DNA from: Agelaius tricolor
Lineage: Eukaryota > Chordata > Aves > Passeriformes > Icteridae
Assembly (NCBI GenBank): GCA_023055355.1
Contig: JALJCS010000038.1
Coordinates: forward strand, 5,021,001 to 5,085,000
Direction of reading: 5' to 3'
Length of the DNA stretch: 64,000 bases
Below, in pieces: positions 1-13,600 of the stretch; position 1 is the stretch's first letter; the number at the start of each line of letters is the position of its first letter. The notes below the pieces were generated by a model, which saw only the letters and a list, made by a program, of their open reading frames with translations, made no database searches and had not been told where the DNA came from. The position numbers and the translations under genes are program-made.

Positions 1-3000
1 TGGTTTGCACAAAGTCTTAGCAGAAACCCATCTGCATCTGCTCTCAGGGTAAATCCAACCCTCTGAAATGTGAGGTCTGACTAAACCACCATTCTTCTCT
101 TCAGTGGTCAATTTGTCACAAGGACCCTCATCCTTCCCAGGGGTTACAGATTGCAGGTAACTCACACTGTCATGTTTGTGTGTGTGACTCTATAGGTGCA
201 GTTTCATTGTGATGCTAGGCCTGAAATTCAGAAGCTGTTTCTGGGTGATTTACTGGACTCTGTTTAACAGTTTTTGCTTGAATTCCCTCAGTGCAGCCGG
301 AGCTGTTGGTGAGAGAGGCTCCAGTCCCCCTCACAGGGCAGGGTGGCCATGCATGACCACCACCCTCCACAGGCAGCTCTTGCTGGGCAGTTTTTCACTG
401 AGTCACATTCTCTAACTGCGCTCTTGCAGTGTTCTCTCCTCAAGCATTTCAGTGCCATTCCTCGTGTTGTTTCGTTTAACATTCATATTCTTTTTTTTTT
501 TCAGTGTTGGCAGGTGTGTATTTCACATTAACATGAGGGGTTTTTTGGATGTTAGACTGCTATTTGCTTATGGTAATTTCCAGTCATCATAAGGTGACTG
601 TTGAGAGAGATGAGCAGAGAGGAAAAAAATTGTCAGGCATTTACAGTAAATACTCTCTGCTTTTGGAAACGCTGTCAGAAGTTTAATTGTTAGGTTCAAG
701 TAAGTTTGTCATGTGCCAGACAGAATCAGTCTGCTGTAATGAACGGGTTACGCACTTCACCAGCAAAAAGGGAGAGTGAGAAACCAAGGGATGCTCAGGA
801 TTTCCTGTCACCTTGCACTGCAGAAGGAACAGGGTAGGCTTTTTAACCTAGCCTGTAATTAGGTTTTGCATGGAAGCATATATTACTGTGCTCGCTTTGC
901 CAAAGCTCTTCAGTATGATGGATGAGATTTAAAGGTTGATCTGACTAAATTGCAATGAGAATACTAACGACAAAGATATTTCTGTTGTGAACTATTCCTA
1001 CCAGGCATCACAGCTGTGACAGAAATGGTGTAAAGTAATGGACAATAAAAGTCACTCGAAAATAATACTCTCCTAGGATTGGGCTGCCTTCCCCAGAGCA
1101 CCTACCCTGAACCACAGCGATAATGTAATCATAAGCCCAGATCATCATTTAAATATATAGGTAATCTCATAGAGTATCCTGGCAGATTTATTTTATGAGC
1201 AAGGAAGAGGAAGAGTATTATTGGGCAGTAGAGAGGAAGAAAGTGGTGCTGATGTGGTTGTGTTTATTCTGTAAAACAGTTTGCATTGCTGCAGCCTTTG
1301 GGGAGCCTGCAGTGAGCAGCACAGTGGCTCCAGGAGGAGTGGCAGCCTGGCTCTGAGGGCAGCACATCCCTGCATGTGTCACAGCCAGCTGGGGGCCTGC
1401 TGGGTGTGCCCTGCTGCATTTCAGTCTCTGGCACCTCCCCGTGTGTGGTAAAAGATGGACATTTGTGCACTAGGTTAAGTCGTGTACTTGGCTGGTTTTA
1501 ATCAACTTGTGGATTTCTGGAGCCATATATGACTTGCTGTTTTGTTTCTGTTTGTTTTACACAAGGTACCCACACGGACCTCTTGGCTCCCCCACAAGTT
1601 CCTGTGTAGGAGGATAAGAGAGGCACACAGTAACTGAGGGGGAGAGCAGATTTGTGAATGTGACATATCTGTGCTTGAGCTCTCAGTTCTGTGTGTGTGT
1701 GTGTGCGTGGTGGGCAGCAGCAGGGCTGAGCACGGGGCACACAGAGCAGCTGCTGTGTCTTGCAGGGAGGTGAAAAGTGCTGGTACAGAAAGCAGTTGTA
1801 ACACTGAGCACAAGCTGCTGCTTTGCTGCCTGCTCGAGAGGTGCACGGTCCTGTCATGTTGATTATACATCTGGGAGCAAATAATTTGGCCTGCAGCAGA
1901 GTTGGAGGCATCCTGAGACACATGGTGATACCCGATCAGACTGGGCACAGCTGCTTCACCAGGAGCACCCGGGGCACCAGGGCGGCTGGGACCGAGTGCC
2001 AGGATCTGATGAGGTTCTGCTCCTTAATGAGTGTCTTGTAACTAATGATCCTGGCCTTTGCTACCAAGTGCCCTGGGCTGTTCTGCCCTGAGAATCCCAC
2101 CTGTCAGGTACCTGCAAGGTATCAGGGCTTTGATGGGATTTTGTGTTTTGCTCTCTACTGATTAGGTCTATGGACACTGGTACCCAGAGAGGAATTGCAG
2201 CTGGGGATGTGGCAGGGGAGCTGACTGTACAAGAGAGTTTTTGTTTTCCCTGTACTTGGAAACAGCCCAGGTTACCTGTGAGTGCTGCTGCATGGAGTAA
2301 TAACTGTACAGCAGTGAGGTGACAGTGTGTGGGAGAAGGAGCTGTTCATCCCATGTGGGTTGTGGCCATTTTTCCTGTGATGTTAATGATGATCCTGTTC
2401 TTTTATTCACTTTCTGGAAAGCTGTGTGATGCTTCATGCAATTTAAAGATGTTTTGATTTACAGTCATAGTCAAGACTCAGTGTGAAAATGTGTGATACT
2501 GCAGAACTCTGTAGGAAATTTGGAAGCAGGAATAAAAGGGTAAGTGCAGAGCTAAGACAATGCCAAGTAGAAACGGGCCAGTGTTAAGAGTGTACCTTGT
2601 ACCTTTTCTGCTGCAGTGCAGTGCCTGTGTGTGTTTGGCTGCTCTTTGAAGATCCTCTGTGAAGCCCCTTCCTGGGGATTCCCCTTCTCCCTGCCAGTGC
2701 AGTGCCAAAGCCTGGAATAGCCCAGCTGACAGCCTGGCCAGGACACGCTGTCCCGAGGGAGGTGTCAGGGGCTCCGTGCTGTCATGTGAGCTCTGCTGGA
2801 TCTCTTTTCAAAGCTGCTATTTTGTTCTTACTCCTTGCTCTGCTTCCAGCTGCAGCACCTCAAACAAGCAGTGCCTGAGTGCAGCTCCTGCCCTGGCCCG
2901 TCCCTGCCTGTGGGCTCTCCTGAGCTGTGAGCCCCTGCCCCTGGTGCTCCCTCACAGCAAGGATTGCTCCTCGAGTTTCCTCAGGGCCCTGGGGACTGCC

Positions 3001-4550
3001 CAGACTGGGCTATGGCCAGGGCATTCAGGTTCCCATGTCCAGAAGTAAATCAGTAAACCCCTCCCCTGTTTTTGAGCTTTAGCCCTTTGGAAGGCAGGGC
3101 ACAGTGGATGCCCAGTTTGATCAGTGCTAGCCTGCAGACACTTCAGTGGCCCTGCCTGGACATGTCTCTGTGCTGGGAATGTGCCATGTCCAGGTTCCTG
3201 TGTTGGAACTAGGCTTTGCTTTGTGTGTGTGGGCTTGTAAGAGAGAGAACATGTGGCTCTCCCTTCAAGTAAACTGCCTTTCTTCAGATCTTGAATAATG
3301 AAATAATTAAGATAGTTCCGGCAGTATAACATAAGGTAGGAATTTCATAGGGCACTTTAATGTCAGTATTGAGACATAGTTTTATCTAGGTATCTTCACC
3401 TGATTACTAATAAACCTACAGATGCTTGAGACTGAAAAGATCTTAAAATCAAACTTCTTCATACTAGCAGTGATTCTCCTTCCCCCACTGGAGTTTCATG
3501 GTACTGACTTTGAGAAGCTGTTTTTATTGAGAGCAGCCCATGTATTCACCTGTGTAGTGTGGCAGGAGCTGCAGCTCTTTTGTCAGAGTGAAGGTTCATT
3601 TGCTTGAGACATGAGAAGAGTCTCTGTGCTTTCCCCCTGTGTTATGGTAGCTGGTGTTGGGAAAGATCTGCCAGAGCTAAGGGTTTATTTCACAGACAAC
3701 TGTTAAAAGAATTGAGCACTACTTGCTGCAGAAATTCTTCTTCATCATATTTTCTCCCCCACTCCCACAAATATTTAAAATACCTTTGTATTTTAAACTA
3801 AGACTTAGTCATTGCCCAAGTGCCAGGCACGCACTATTAATACACTAATGAGGTCAGGTTGTGTTCTTTCACTGGGTGAATACTTGCCAAAACTCTTGAA
3901 ATAAGTTTCTGCAAATGCTTGTGTTGGCCACTAAATCTTCCCTTGTCTCCATTAGGCTTCAGTCAGTGCCAAGGACAGGAATGATGTGGCTGGGAATGGC
4001 AGGGTGTGGGTAAGGGGTGACCAAAACCTGTGAATGGCCTTTTCTGGGGAAGGGACATGGGTGTATTTATTGTGGGTGTTCTCTAAGTGCTGTGTCTGTA
4101 TTTTGGGGCCTGACTTTGCCTGGGGACAGAGCCTGCCCCAGAGCTGGTGTGGAGCAGGGAGTGCTGTGATGCAGTCCTGCTTCCCTGAGTAGCTGATAGA
4201 ATTACCAGAGTTTGTCCCCGAGTCAGGCCTGAACACAAATGGTTCGAGTAGGGCTGGAAAATCCGGGTAGGTTCATTCTTTCTCTGCAGGCAGAGGAGGA
4301 GGAGGTGTCCCACAGGTGCCCCATCACTGTTGCCCACGGGGTTCCTGGAGTGTGTGCACAGCCCTGTGCCAGAGCACCAGTTAATCTGGGATCACAGTGT
4401 TGCTCAGCACTGGAATGTCTCAGCTGCCTGTTGGGCAGCTCTTTACAGCTTCTGCAGGTTCTGGTACCATTTCTGAAGGGGAGCAGACTCTCATTTCCAA
4501 TTGCTGTGTTGGGCTGGCCTGAACCTCTCCCCTTTCTTTTGCCCCAGCAG
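1..4550 (+). other. NEK6 upstream or 5' intron sequence
   Basis: No exon with recognisable protein similarity is visible. GC content is moderate with few CpGs, so this is not a CpG-island promoter. A short (GT)n run lies at about 1690-1705. Because the first coding exon is preceded by a good splice acceptor, the leftmost part is probably intron between a non-coding first exon outside the window and the ATG exon. A cryptic non-coding exon here cannot be excluded. Confidence 0.6.
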
Positions 4551-4672
4551 AGCCGAGAGGCAGAGTTTGGTATGATACCATGGAAGGGCAGCACAACCAT
4601 CCTCATCATCTAGGGGACCAGAACAACCCTCTGTGCAAGCTGCCAGGGCAGGAATTCCAGCATGATCCTCAG
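4551..4672 (+). CDS. NEK6: NEK6 first coding exon (residues 1-31); ATG at 4580
   Basis: A pyrimidine-rich tract and AG end at 4550, so the exon probably starts at 4551, with 29 nt of 5' UTR before the ATG at 4580. The start context is ACC-ATG-G, a strong Kozak match. Translation begins MEGQ and ends QHDPQ just before the donor GTAAGC, aligning with the human MAGQ...PQ exon. The frame stays open upstream to 4551, so a longer N-terminal isoform, as known in human, is possible if an upstream exon is in frame. An out-of-frame ATG at 4572 precedes the start. Confidence 0.93.
4572..4613 (+). promoter_or_regulatory. Upstream ORF overlapping the NEK6 start codon
   Basis: ATG at 4572 lies in the same exon, 8 nt before the NEK6 ATG and in another frame. 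It encodes 13 codons and stops at TAG 4611-4613, inside the NEK6 coding sequence. Its context (TTTGGT-ATG-A) is weaker than that of the main start. Overlapping uORFs usually reduce translation of the main frame; that effect here is inference. Confidence 0.5.
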
Positions 4673-7600
4673 GTAAGCGTGGGTGTCTGATCCATCTCCC
4701 TCTGTCTTTTCTTGCCTTCGTTCCATAAGGGTCTCCTGATTTCTTAGCATTTAGCTGCTTTTGTCCCCCTCCTTTTGTTTTTAGTGCAGTTGTAGCAGTT
4801 TTAGGGAATATCCAGTTTGGGATTCTGCCAGACAGTTTCCTGAACCCACTTTTTGATTATAGTAAGAGAAAGAGGAAATAGTTTGAATTTTGCTTAAAGC
4901 TAGTGTTTTTAAATCATCCTATGAAAACATACTGAGTTGGCTTTCTCATGTCTTTGATTCTTTGAAGAAAAGGCCAAGGTAAAATAGATTATTGTGTAAG
5001 TGAATAAATGTATTTTATCTCTTTTTATAGTAAGTGCTGGAGAAGTAATTACCAGATAAAAGAAAAAGCTCATTCTACATGGAACTGTAGGCTCCCTGCG
5101 AGTCTCTGGAACTCATCCTGTAATGTATTTTGTCCACACTATAATGAACTTTCACTGTAGCAGCTCCTCTCTCTTCCTGCCTTTCTGCAGAAGGGAGCTA
5201 AAACCAGGATTAACCCACAGTCTGTGCAGTCATGAAACTTGGATTTTGTGAATTCTGGCTGCTTGACTTTTCAGCCTGTGTTCTGTTGATCAGAGCAATT
5301 CAGTTTTGCCCCTGTGTTGTATTAAGGAATAAACCAAAAGGAGCATGGAAAGCTGTCAGAAAGAAGAGAATTGCAGCAGTGGTGGGATGTGACTGTGGGG
5401 AGGGATGGGTGAGCATTTGCTGTTCCCACTGCAGTGCAGGGGTGAGCAGGGGTGGGCAGGGTCCCCAAGCAGGGTGGGCAGGGTCCCTGAGCTGGAGATC
5501 AATCCCACTCTCCTTGGGAAAGCTCTGCCAGTGCCCAGCACAGCCTCTGCTGAGGGGGAGTTTTGTGCACACGGTGAATGCACTGCTGGGAAAGTACCAT
5601 GGTGTGGAGCAAAGCCCCCTCTCCTAATGTAGCAATTTGTCATATTAAGTCATTTAATAATAATTGAATCCCCTTGATTAATCTCCGAGAATTAGCCAGT
5701 TGCATTTTGAGCAATTAGGGTTAATTACTGCCTCATTTGGCAGGATAGTGCCCCTGTAATTATTTCATGAACAAGATTAGGAAGTGTTCCTGTGCAGCAG
5801 ATACATTCATGGCATCTTGGAGCACATGTTAGAATTTGTAATGACATAGTTAAGTGTAATTAGTAGCTAATAATCTGTGTTCTGCTGTGATGCTGATGCT
5901 GAGTGGGCTCATTTTGCTGTATGGTCATTGTTCAGTGAAACCTGCCCTCAACTCTGGTAATACCCAAGTTCTGTTAATGGAGGGCTCTAGGAAACTGTTC
6001 TCAGAATGGTCTAATTTGGAATTAGAATTGCAGGAAGACTGCCTTTGGTTTTGCTGTCAAAATAACATAAAAAGACCTGAAAACCAAAAATATGCAGTCT
6101 ACCAAGGAACTGGAAAAATGCATACCAAAAAGGTAGTGTTGAGAAGCCTTACATTGGTAGCATGATAGGGTTGCTGATGACATATTTCTGTTTTTCCATT
6201 TTTCAGGAATATATTTATATAAAAATTTTCAAATCTCTGATACTTTTTACCTGGAGAATCTGAAATTGCATCCTTTCTTTCTTCTGAAAAATCTGAGTAA
6301 TCCAGACATGCTGTGTAGTGGTCTGTGGGAGGGAGGTTTGGGAAGATAGAATTGACCAAACTGGTCTTATGAGAAATGTCATTAATGATAGAGATAAAAA
6401 CTTCAGCAATAAAAACCAGAACATGAGTTCTTAGAGCCTTGGATGAGGAGGGAACAGCCTTCTCTCCCTTGCAGCCCCTTCATTACAAACTTCTGTGCCA
6501 GCCCCCAAAAGTCCAGAGCAGCAACATGCTCCTCTCCCAGAAGCTTCTCCTATAATTATGCTGCTTCCTAAAGCTTCTTTTTTTGTCAGTTCTGACAGAG
6601 GTGTTGTTTCTGCTCTATAACTCATCAGTACAGAATATGAGTCAGGCTTTTCTTTTCTGTCTTGAACTGCTGTAGTTTAGCTCATAAGATGAAACCTTTG
6701 AGTAATGCTGGGTACTTAGAAGTTATCTGTAATACAAACATTTTTTTCAAATGTCCAATAAAATGACATTTTTGGCTTTTGGCTCCCATACCTGCCCAGA
6801 AATACCCCAAGGAAGTTCATTAGCAAGAGGGAGAACATTTTCTAGCAATGTTCCAGAATGAAGGTGTTAATTATTTAAGTCTCCAGATTACTTAGTGTAT
6901 AAACACTAAGTAGCAGTGAGCAATAAAAATTATTTAGGAGTAAATCAGTGATATAAAAATATAGTTGTAATTTTTCACTTAGTTTTCATACTAAATAAAC
7001 ACAGTAACTCACTTTTAAATAGCTCTTTTATATACTCACATTTTAGCAGCAGAGCTGTTAAGAGATTATTTCTATGGTAATTTTAATTTCTTTGTGAATG
7101 TCACCTTGTCCTGCTATTTCCAAGCTGGTATTTTTCTCTTCCCTTGTGGTGTAGCAGTACAAATGTCTAGACAGGCCCAGAATATCTGGATATCAGGATA
7201 GATCCCAATCATGCTTTCAGGGATGCTGAAGCTTTGAAACTTAAACCAAGTTCTTCAGCAAACTTTAAATTCCAGGTAACAGGTCAGGTGAAGGATATTT
7301 CATGACTGTGTAGTCTAATTTTGAAGCTCAAATTGAAAAACCTGATGTATTCTTCAATAATTACTTGGCTACCTGTTTGAAGGATAATCCATATTTTAAA
7401 AGTTTCCTCATCTCTTGCAAGCTTAGAAGTTCCTTCTTTAATCAATCTGTTCTAATGTGTTCTCATAAATTCACACTGGAATTTCAGCCTCAAAGTATGC
7501 AAAATTCTTTTCAGGTAGGCATTATTGAATGGAGGCAGGTGTATAATTTTGGACATCCTGCAAGGGTTTGAAATACTGATGTTGATAGTAAATCATTGCT

Positions 7601-10600
7601 TATAATGTGTGCACATTCTGCAGGAGGGGCTGGAGCTCCCCCAGTACCACTGCAGATGTCTTTTAAAGGTGAAATTAGTTACAGTAAATGTCACTCAGAT
7701 GAAGTATGCACTTTAGAAGCAAGGAAACCGTTCCTTTAAAATTAATGATGCATTGCAAATATCAGAAAAAACCTTATATCCAGCGTAAAGATAATTAAAA
7801 TTCAGGTCAGAAGTGTATGACTTAGTCGGGCTAAATTTTTTAATGAGATTTCAGAAAATTAATTGGGCGAGTATGTTTTTACTCTTCTAAAGAATATTTC
7901 ATTTCATGGCTCTACAGGAAAGATGCTTTTATTGGCATCTGAAGATTGGACTGTCTGACTCTTTAACTGTTGGTTAACTAATCCTAACAGTTTTTAGGTT
8001 GATTACAAATACTCTAAATGCCTGCAGCCCTTTGTGCAGGGCTGACTGGTGCCTGTTTTCCACATGCCAATCAGCAGTAAAACAACTGACTTGATTATTA
8101 ATTAACATTAGCACTCTGGGTTTCTCTATTGTGCAATTAGCAGCGAGCAATCCCCTTTCTCAGCCCATGGGTTCCCTGTGCCTCGGGGGGAGCAGGGGAC
8201 AGGCCTGGCTCTGCTCTGGGGCTGTATTTGGGATATTTTGGTTTCACTCTCAGGGTGCTCCTTGGCCCAGAACAAGGGCTTAGAGGCTGCAGGCACAGCT
8301 GCTCCCACAGTTCCCTTGAAGCTGCTCAGGTTTTCCCTGGATCTGAAGTCATTACAAAGAGGTAAATGTATTGGCCAAATACTAATTGTTCTGGAGATTG
8401 GAAGTCTTTCTACAGAAGAGTTTTTTCTTGTTCTTCCCCATCCCAAAACACAAATTCTGGACAGCTACTCGTGAAGAAAAATAGAACACAACAAATGTAT
8501 TCAGGGTGGGTAGGCATCCTATCCTGTTCTTAGAAACCTTACAAATTCTGCTCTGCAGACAGTCTTGTAACACCTCAAAATTGGAGGCTAAAAGCCCTGG
8601 CAAAATTCCTCCTGAAGCTCTGACAAGGGCTGCCCTTGCCTGCTTTTGCCAGCTTTGGAATCTCTGCTCTGGCACCAGTGGTTCCATCTCACAGAGCACA
8701 TACATGCCAGAGGAGATGTCCAGAAGAGCTTGTTCTTGGAATGATCTCTGCATTTCTTCTTCAAAATGAATGGGTTTTTTATTTGCATGAGGAATTCTTT
8801 GACGCTTTTTTTTTCATGGAGTAGGAGAAGAATGAAACTTCCTTGTGTGCATGAAGAGAACAGCCTTTGTCTGAAAACAAGTTATTCCCAGACTGTGCCC
8901 TTCCTACAGCTGCCCCGGGAACAGAACTGTGCAAACAGCTCAGCTTTTGTACTGTCCAGGGTTGGGATTTCTTTTGCTTGCTTGGTTTTTTTTTCTCCCC
9001 TTTTCTTCTTTTAATTTAGTTTTTTTTTATTTCAAGCTCCATTGTTGACCTTGACACCTGATCTGTAGAGGCAGGGGCTTGATTTTACTGCACTTATGGA
9101 AACCTGAGCCTAAACCTGTCCTAAAAATGAGAAAATGTATTTTTAATGGACAAGTTAGACGATGACGGTGGTATCTTACTACACACAATTGATATCTGTG
9201 CATGAAAACTCTGAGGTTTGCAGAATAAAGATCATGGGTTTGAATGAAACAACCCATGATCTTTTGGATTGGTTCTTTGCCAGCTTTGTGAAGAATGGTG
9301 GTGGTTAGTTATGGAAGGAGCAGAAAGCAATGGAGAGCCCCCTGTGAAGAGTCCTGACCCAGTGCAGTGGGTGCCAGGGCAGGGCTGTGGCTCTGAGGAG
9401 GCCCCTGGGTGCTCTGGGTGTCCCTGCAGTGCTGCTCAGCAGCTCCTGCCAACCTTCAGCTCCAGCAAGAAGGGAGGGTGGCCTGTGAGCAGAGGGAGCT
9501 TTCTGGGGCTCACCTGAGGACGATTCCTGGTTTGCTCCATAATCAAACATCTCCTGCCCTCTCTGAAAGCTCCATTACTTTAATTAGGTCTGATAGGTTG
9601 TGATAGCCCATGCAAATCTAGGTCATTGCATATGTAAATGTGCAGCTGCAGTCCTGGAGGTGCTGGAACACATCAGCAGAGGTGTCCAGGCATGGGCAGC
9701 ATCACCCCCAGCACCAGCAGGCTCTGGGGCTCTCCATGGCCAGGGGGCTGGGGCACATTCCCCTCACACTTGCCTAACATCTATTTATGCTTTCAAGTTC
9801 AGAAGTTGGTAGATATTTCTGGGCACGTGCTTGAAATATTAATTTACATGTAAGCACTCTTGGTGTAAACACACACTTTAACAATATAGGAAAGGCAAGT
9901 GGAAACTGTCCTTGATTTCAGTGTGGATTTCCTTCTGAAAAATAAAGTTTTGTAGTAGTTGCCTCATAAAACATTGTTAGAAGTGCTGCTTCTATTGTGA
10001 ATGCTAACTGCAAGTTAGAAAACCTTCTGCTCAGACTTTCTTACTGCTCAAGAACAGCTCAGGAGGCACATGGACACGATGAAGGAAATGCTGTGATTCC
10101 TTTCTATTTTTAAATTAGGAAAAAGTGTTTTGTATGTTTATGTGCTGACACCTTTGTTTTGTCTGGGGAAAGTGGTTTGTGTGTACAGGTGAAGGAACTC
10201 ACTCAGCAGCTGGTGAGTAAAACAGCTGGGAAGCAGAGGAGATGTTCCTGGTGGGAGCCAGGCAAACGGGACAGATCCCTGAGTGGCTTTGTCAGGCACA
10301 CAGTGCAGGGCCTGCTCTTTGTTACACTGAGCTGGGCCTTTCCGTGCCCTGTGAGGGGAGTGAGGAGTGCTGCTGTTTATCAGACCCCTGCAAGAGGAGC
10401 TTGCACACCAGTCTGAATGGAGAAGGCAGCAGGGGCTGATTAGTTGGAATTCTTGTTTGTCTGTTTCATCCTGTGCTGCCTTGCTCTGGTGATAATTCAG
10501 TAACTTGGAGGAGAATGTATGGAAACAATAAAGCAAAGCAATTGTGGCCTTCTGCCCTTTATCTGTGAGATACCTGCTCCCCCATCACTGAGAGGATGCT

Positions 10601-13600
10601 CCCAGTGTATTGGATAGTGTACCCTGCCAAACTTGGAGACATGAATCCTTAGACTTGAACCTTGGTTTGTTTTTTGTTCTCTCTGTGAATGCAGCGTAAT
10701 TCCAAGCACAGCACAAGCACTGAGAGCTGACCCAAACTTTGACTGCAGTTCATAGCTGGTGACTTGTTCCAGAGTGCAGGGGAGACAGGAGGGTTCCTAA
10801 TGACCTTCCTCTTTCTGTGGGACTCGCCTTCAGAAGTAGCTGCAGGTCCCAGCGCTGGGCTGAAAGCTGTTCCTGCATTTCAGATCTCAGTTCCAGCCCT
10901 CTCCTGCTGCATTAGGCATGGCAGTGGTAGCAATAGTCATTCCTTAGGCCGTGCAGCCCTCCCGGGACACTTGTGCTGGGCGTGGCTCTGCTGCAGGCCT
11001 GGCTCATCCCTGGGAATGCCCTTCCCCACCCCCAGCCTGTGCTGGGAACTTCTCTTTTTGTGTGTTTTGGTGCAAACTCTGAAATGGCTCAAGATGCTGA
11101 AACTCAGAAATGTTCTGCTTGGCACGTGTGCTAACTTGGAGTAATTAATTTTGATAATTTCTTTTTTAAGCATTGTTTGGCAGCCGTGCTGGTGCCAGAG
11201 GAGCCGAGCGGGGCTCCCGGGAGCCCTGGGGTCCATGGGGTCCCTGCTCCTCGTTAGGCTGTGCCTCCCTGCCTGCCTGGCTGTTTACCTGGGACTGCTG
11301 GGCTGCATCTCCCCGGTGGCACAGGCAGGCAGAGCTGATCAGAGGCTGTGCAAGGAGCCAGAGCAGTTGGGGATTAATTAGTTACTTACACGGAAGGCAA
11401 GACTTTAATTCCCTTTGTAAAGGAGTCGTTTGGCTTCCTCCAGCCCGTGTTGCTGCTGCATCTGCCAGGAGTTGGTGTGTTTGTGGTGGGATGTTCTCCA
11501 CTCCCAGGGGCCGGGTCTGAGCCCTTGCCCGCGAGCAGGGGAGCAGGAGGGGCCGAGTGGCTCTCTGGGGTCCCTGACTGCCTTTCCTTTGACAGAGACA
11601 TTTAACGTCGTACCCGTATCGCTGCACCTTGGCAGATTTTCAGATTGAGAAAAAGATCGGGCGAGGCCAGTTCAGCGAAGTTTACAGAGCGACTTGTCTG
11701 CTGGACAGGAAACCTGTGGCTCTGAAGAAGGTGCAGGTGAGCATTTCATGCAGCTCCTGCTTTGGGGTGGGGTGGGAACCACCCAGGGCTGCCAGCTCTG
11801 CCCTGCAGGGTCTGGTCCCTATCACCCCTCACGGGGTTCCTGTGTCCACGTCAGGACTGCACAGCACTGCTGCCATTTCATATTTATTTCAAATTTCACC
11901 TTTTCTTCATGAAGAGGGCTCACCAACTTGTTATTAAACGTGTGAGACAGCGAGGGCCTGTGGCTGTGCTGGTGCATGAGCAGCTGCCATCCCAACACAG
12001 CTGAACCACAGGAACATGGAAGGGAAAAAGGCTGGGGCTTGCTGGTGGAGTTGGAGAAGAATTTGTGAAAACGTGGATGTCAGAAGTGTAGATTGTTTTA
12101 AACTTGGCTGAAAGTATTGGGCAGTATTCAGAACAGCATTTTATTTGAAGAAATTTGCCTTTAATCCTTCAACAAATCCTCCAAACTCCCATTTCCAGTG
12201 ATTTAGTGATCATTGCAGAATGAATATTAATGCTCAAAGTTTTTGTTAATTATTACAGAGAAATCAGTGGGAGCTGTATCTGTTTAAAAGAGAAAAGTAA
12301 ACATTTTGTCTTTTATTTACTATATGAAATTGATAATAATTAAACCAATGAAAATCACAGCAGCAAATTCACAAACTTGTATCTTTCTTTTTTTGTGCTG
12401 GTTAGAATATTGCCTATGGGTTTTAAAATTTGTTTTACCCCAATGTTATCCCTGTGGTGGTTTCAAAATAAAGAAAACATTGATCTTTCTTTGATCTGGG
12501 GATTGTGTGAATACTCATTACAGTAGAGGATGTACAAACTGGGGAAGGAAACACCAACTGCTTGTTAAAGTATAAAGTAATTTTTTGTTGTTGTTTCATT
12601 TTTATCTTCTATGCTTTTGTGTTTGAAGATTTTTGAAATGATGGATGCCAAGGCAAGGCAAGATTGCATTAAAGAAATTGACCTCTTGAAGGTAAGAATT
12701 TTTATAATAACTTTTTTTTTTTTAAATTTTTCTTTCCTTGGGGTTTTGTTGTTTGTTTGTTTTCTTTTGTGGAAAAAAATGTTTTCAGGTTGGCAAATAA
12801 AGCTTACACAGTAAAGGAGAGAGCAGTTTTGGCTGTGCATGTCATGTATGTGGGTGTATAAATATCACATATGAAAAATGATAATTTAGATAAAGGCTCT
12901 GAAACCAGAGTGTGTTTAAGTGATTAAAACAAGTAGTGATTTTGATGCCTTAGTAGCTTATTTTAAATTGTTGGTTAAAAACATAGATGTATTGCACTTT
13001 AAATACCTATTTTTAGTAAATGTAACAGACTGCAAAAGGCTAAAAATTTAGTTTAGCTAGTCAAATTTCATTCTAAAAGTATTAAAAAATTACTTCTGTG
13101 CCTGTGATTTTGGGGGTCTCTGTTCAAATTCATGCAGTTGGAGCCTGAGTCTGTAGGCTGTAGGGAAGGATAAACATGAGCCAGTTGCTCAATATTAAGG
13201 AGGAAAATAATGCTGAGGTTTACATTCAGAAAGAGGATCTGTGATATTTTTGGGTTCTAGGAAAAAAAAAAATTTGAGCATCAGTTGTGAATGTAAGAAT
13301 GAGCTATACTGAAATGAAAGAAAGGAATTGGTGAAAAAGCCAGCATAAATAATTGGATACTGACATGTACAATTTGTGTGGTTTTGTTCTCCTTCAAAGT
13401 TTTACTTTAGTTTTGTTGTTCTTTTAAGGGGCAAAAGACCTTGAGTACTGTAACCAACATCTGGGGGTTTGTTTCCATTTAATGGGGGGGGGGGGGGGGA
13501 ATTGGTAAATGCTTAACAAGGCATCCTTCAGGACATTGCTTTGAAATGTTTTGCCAGTTTGCAATAGAAGAGGCTGTTTCACCCTGTTTGGGTGGAATTG

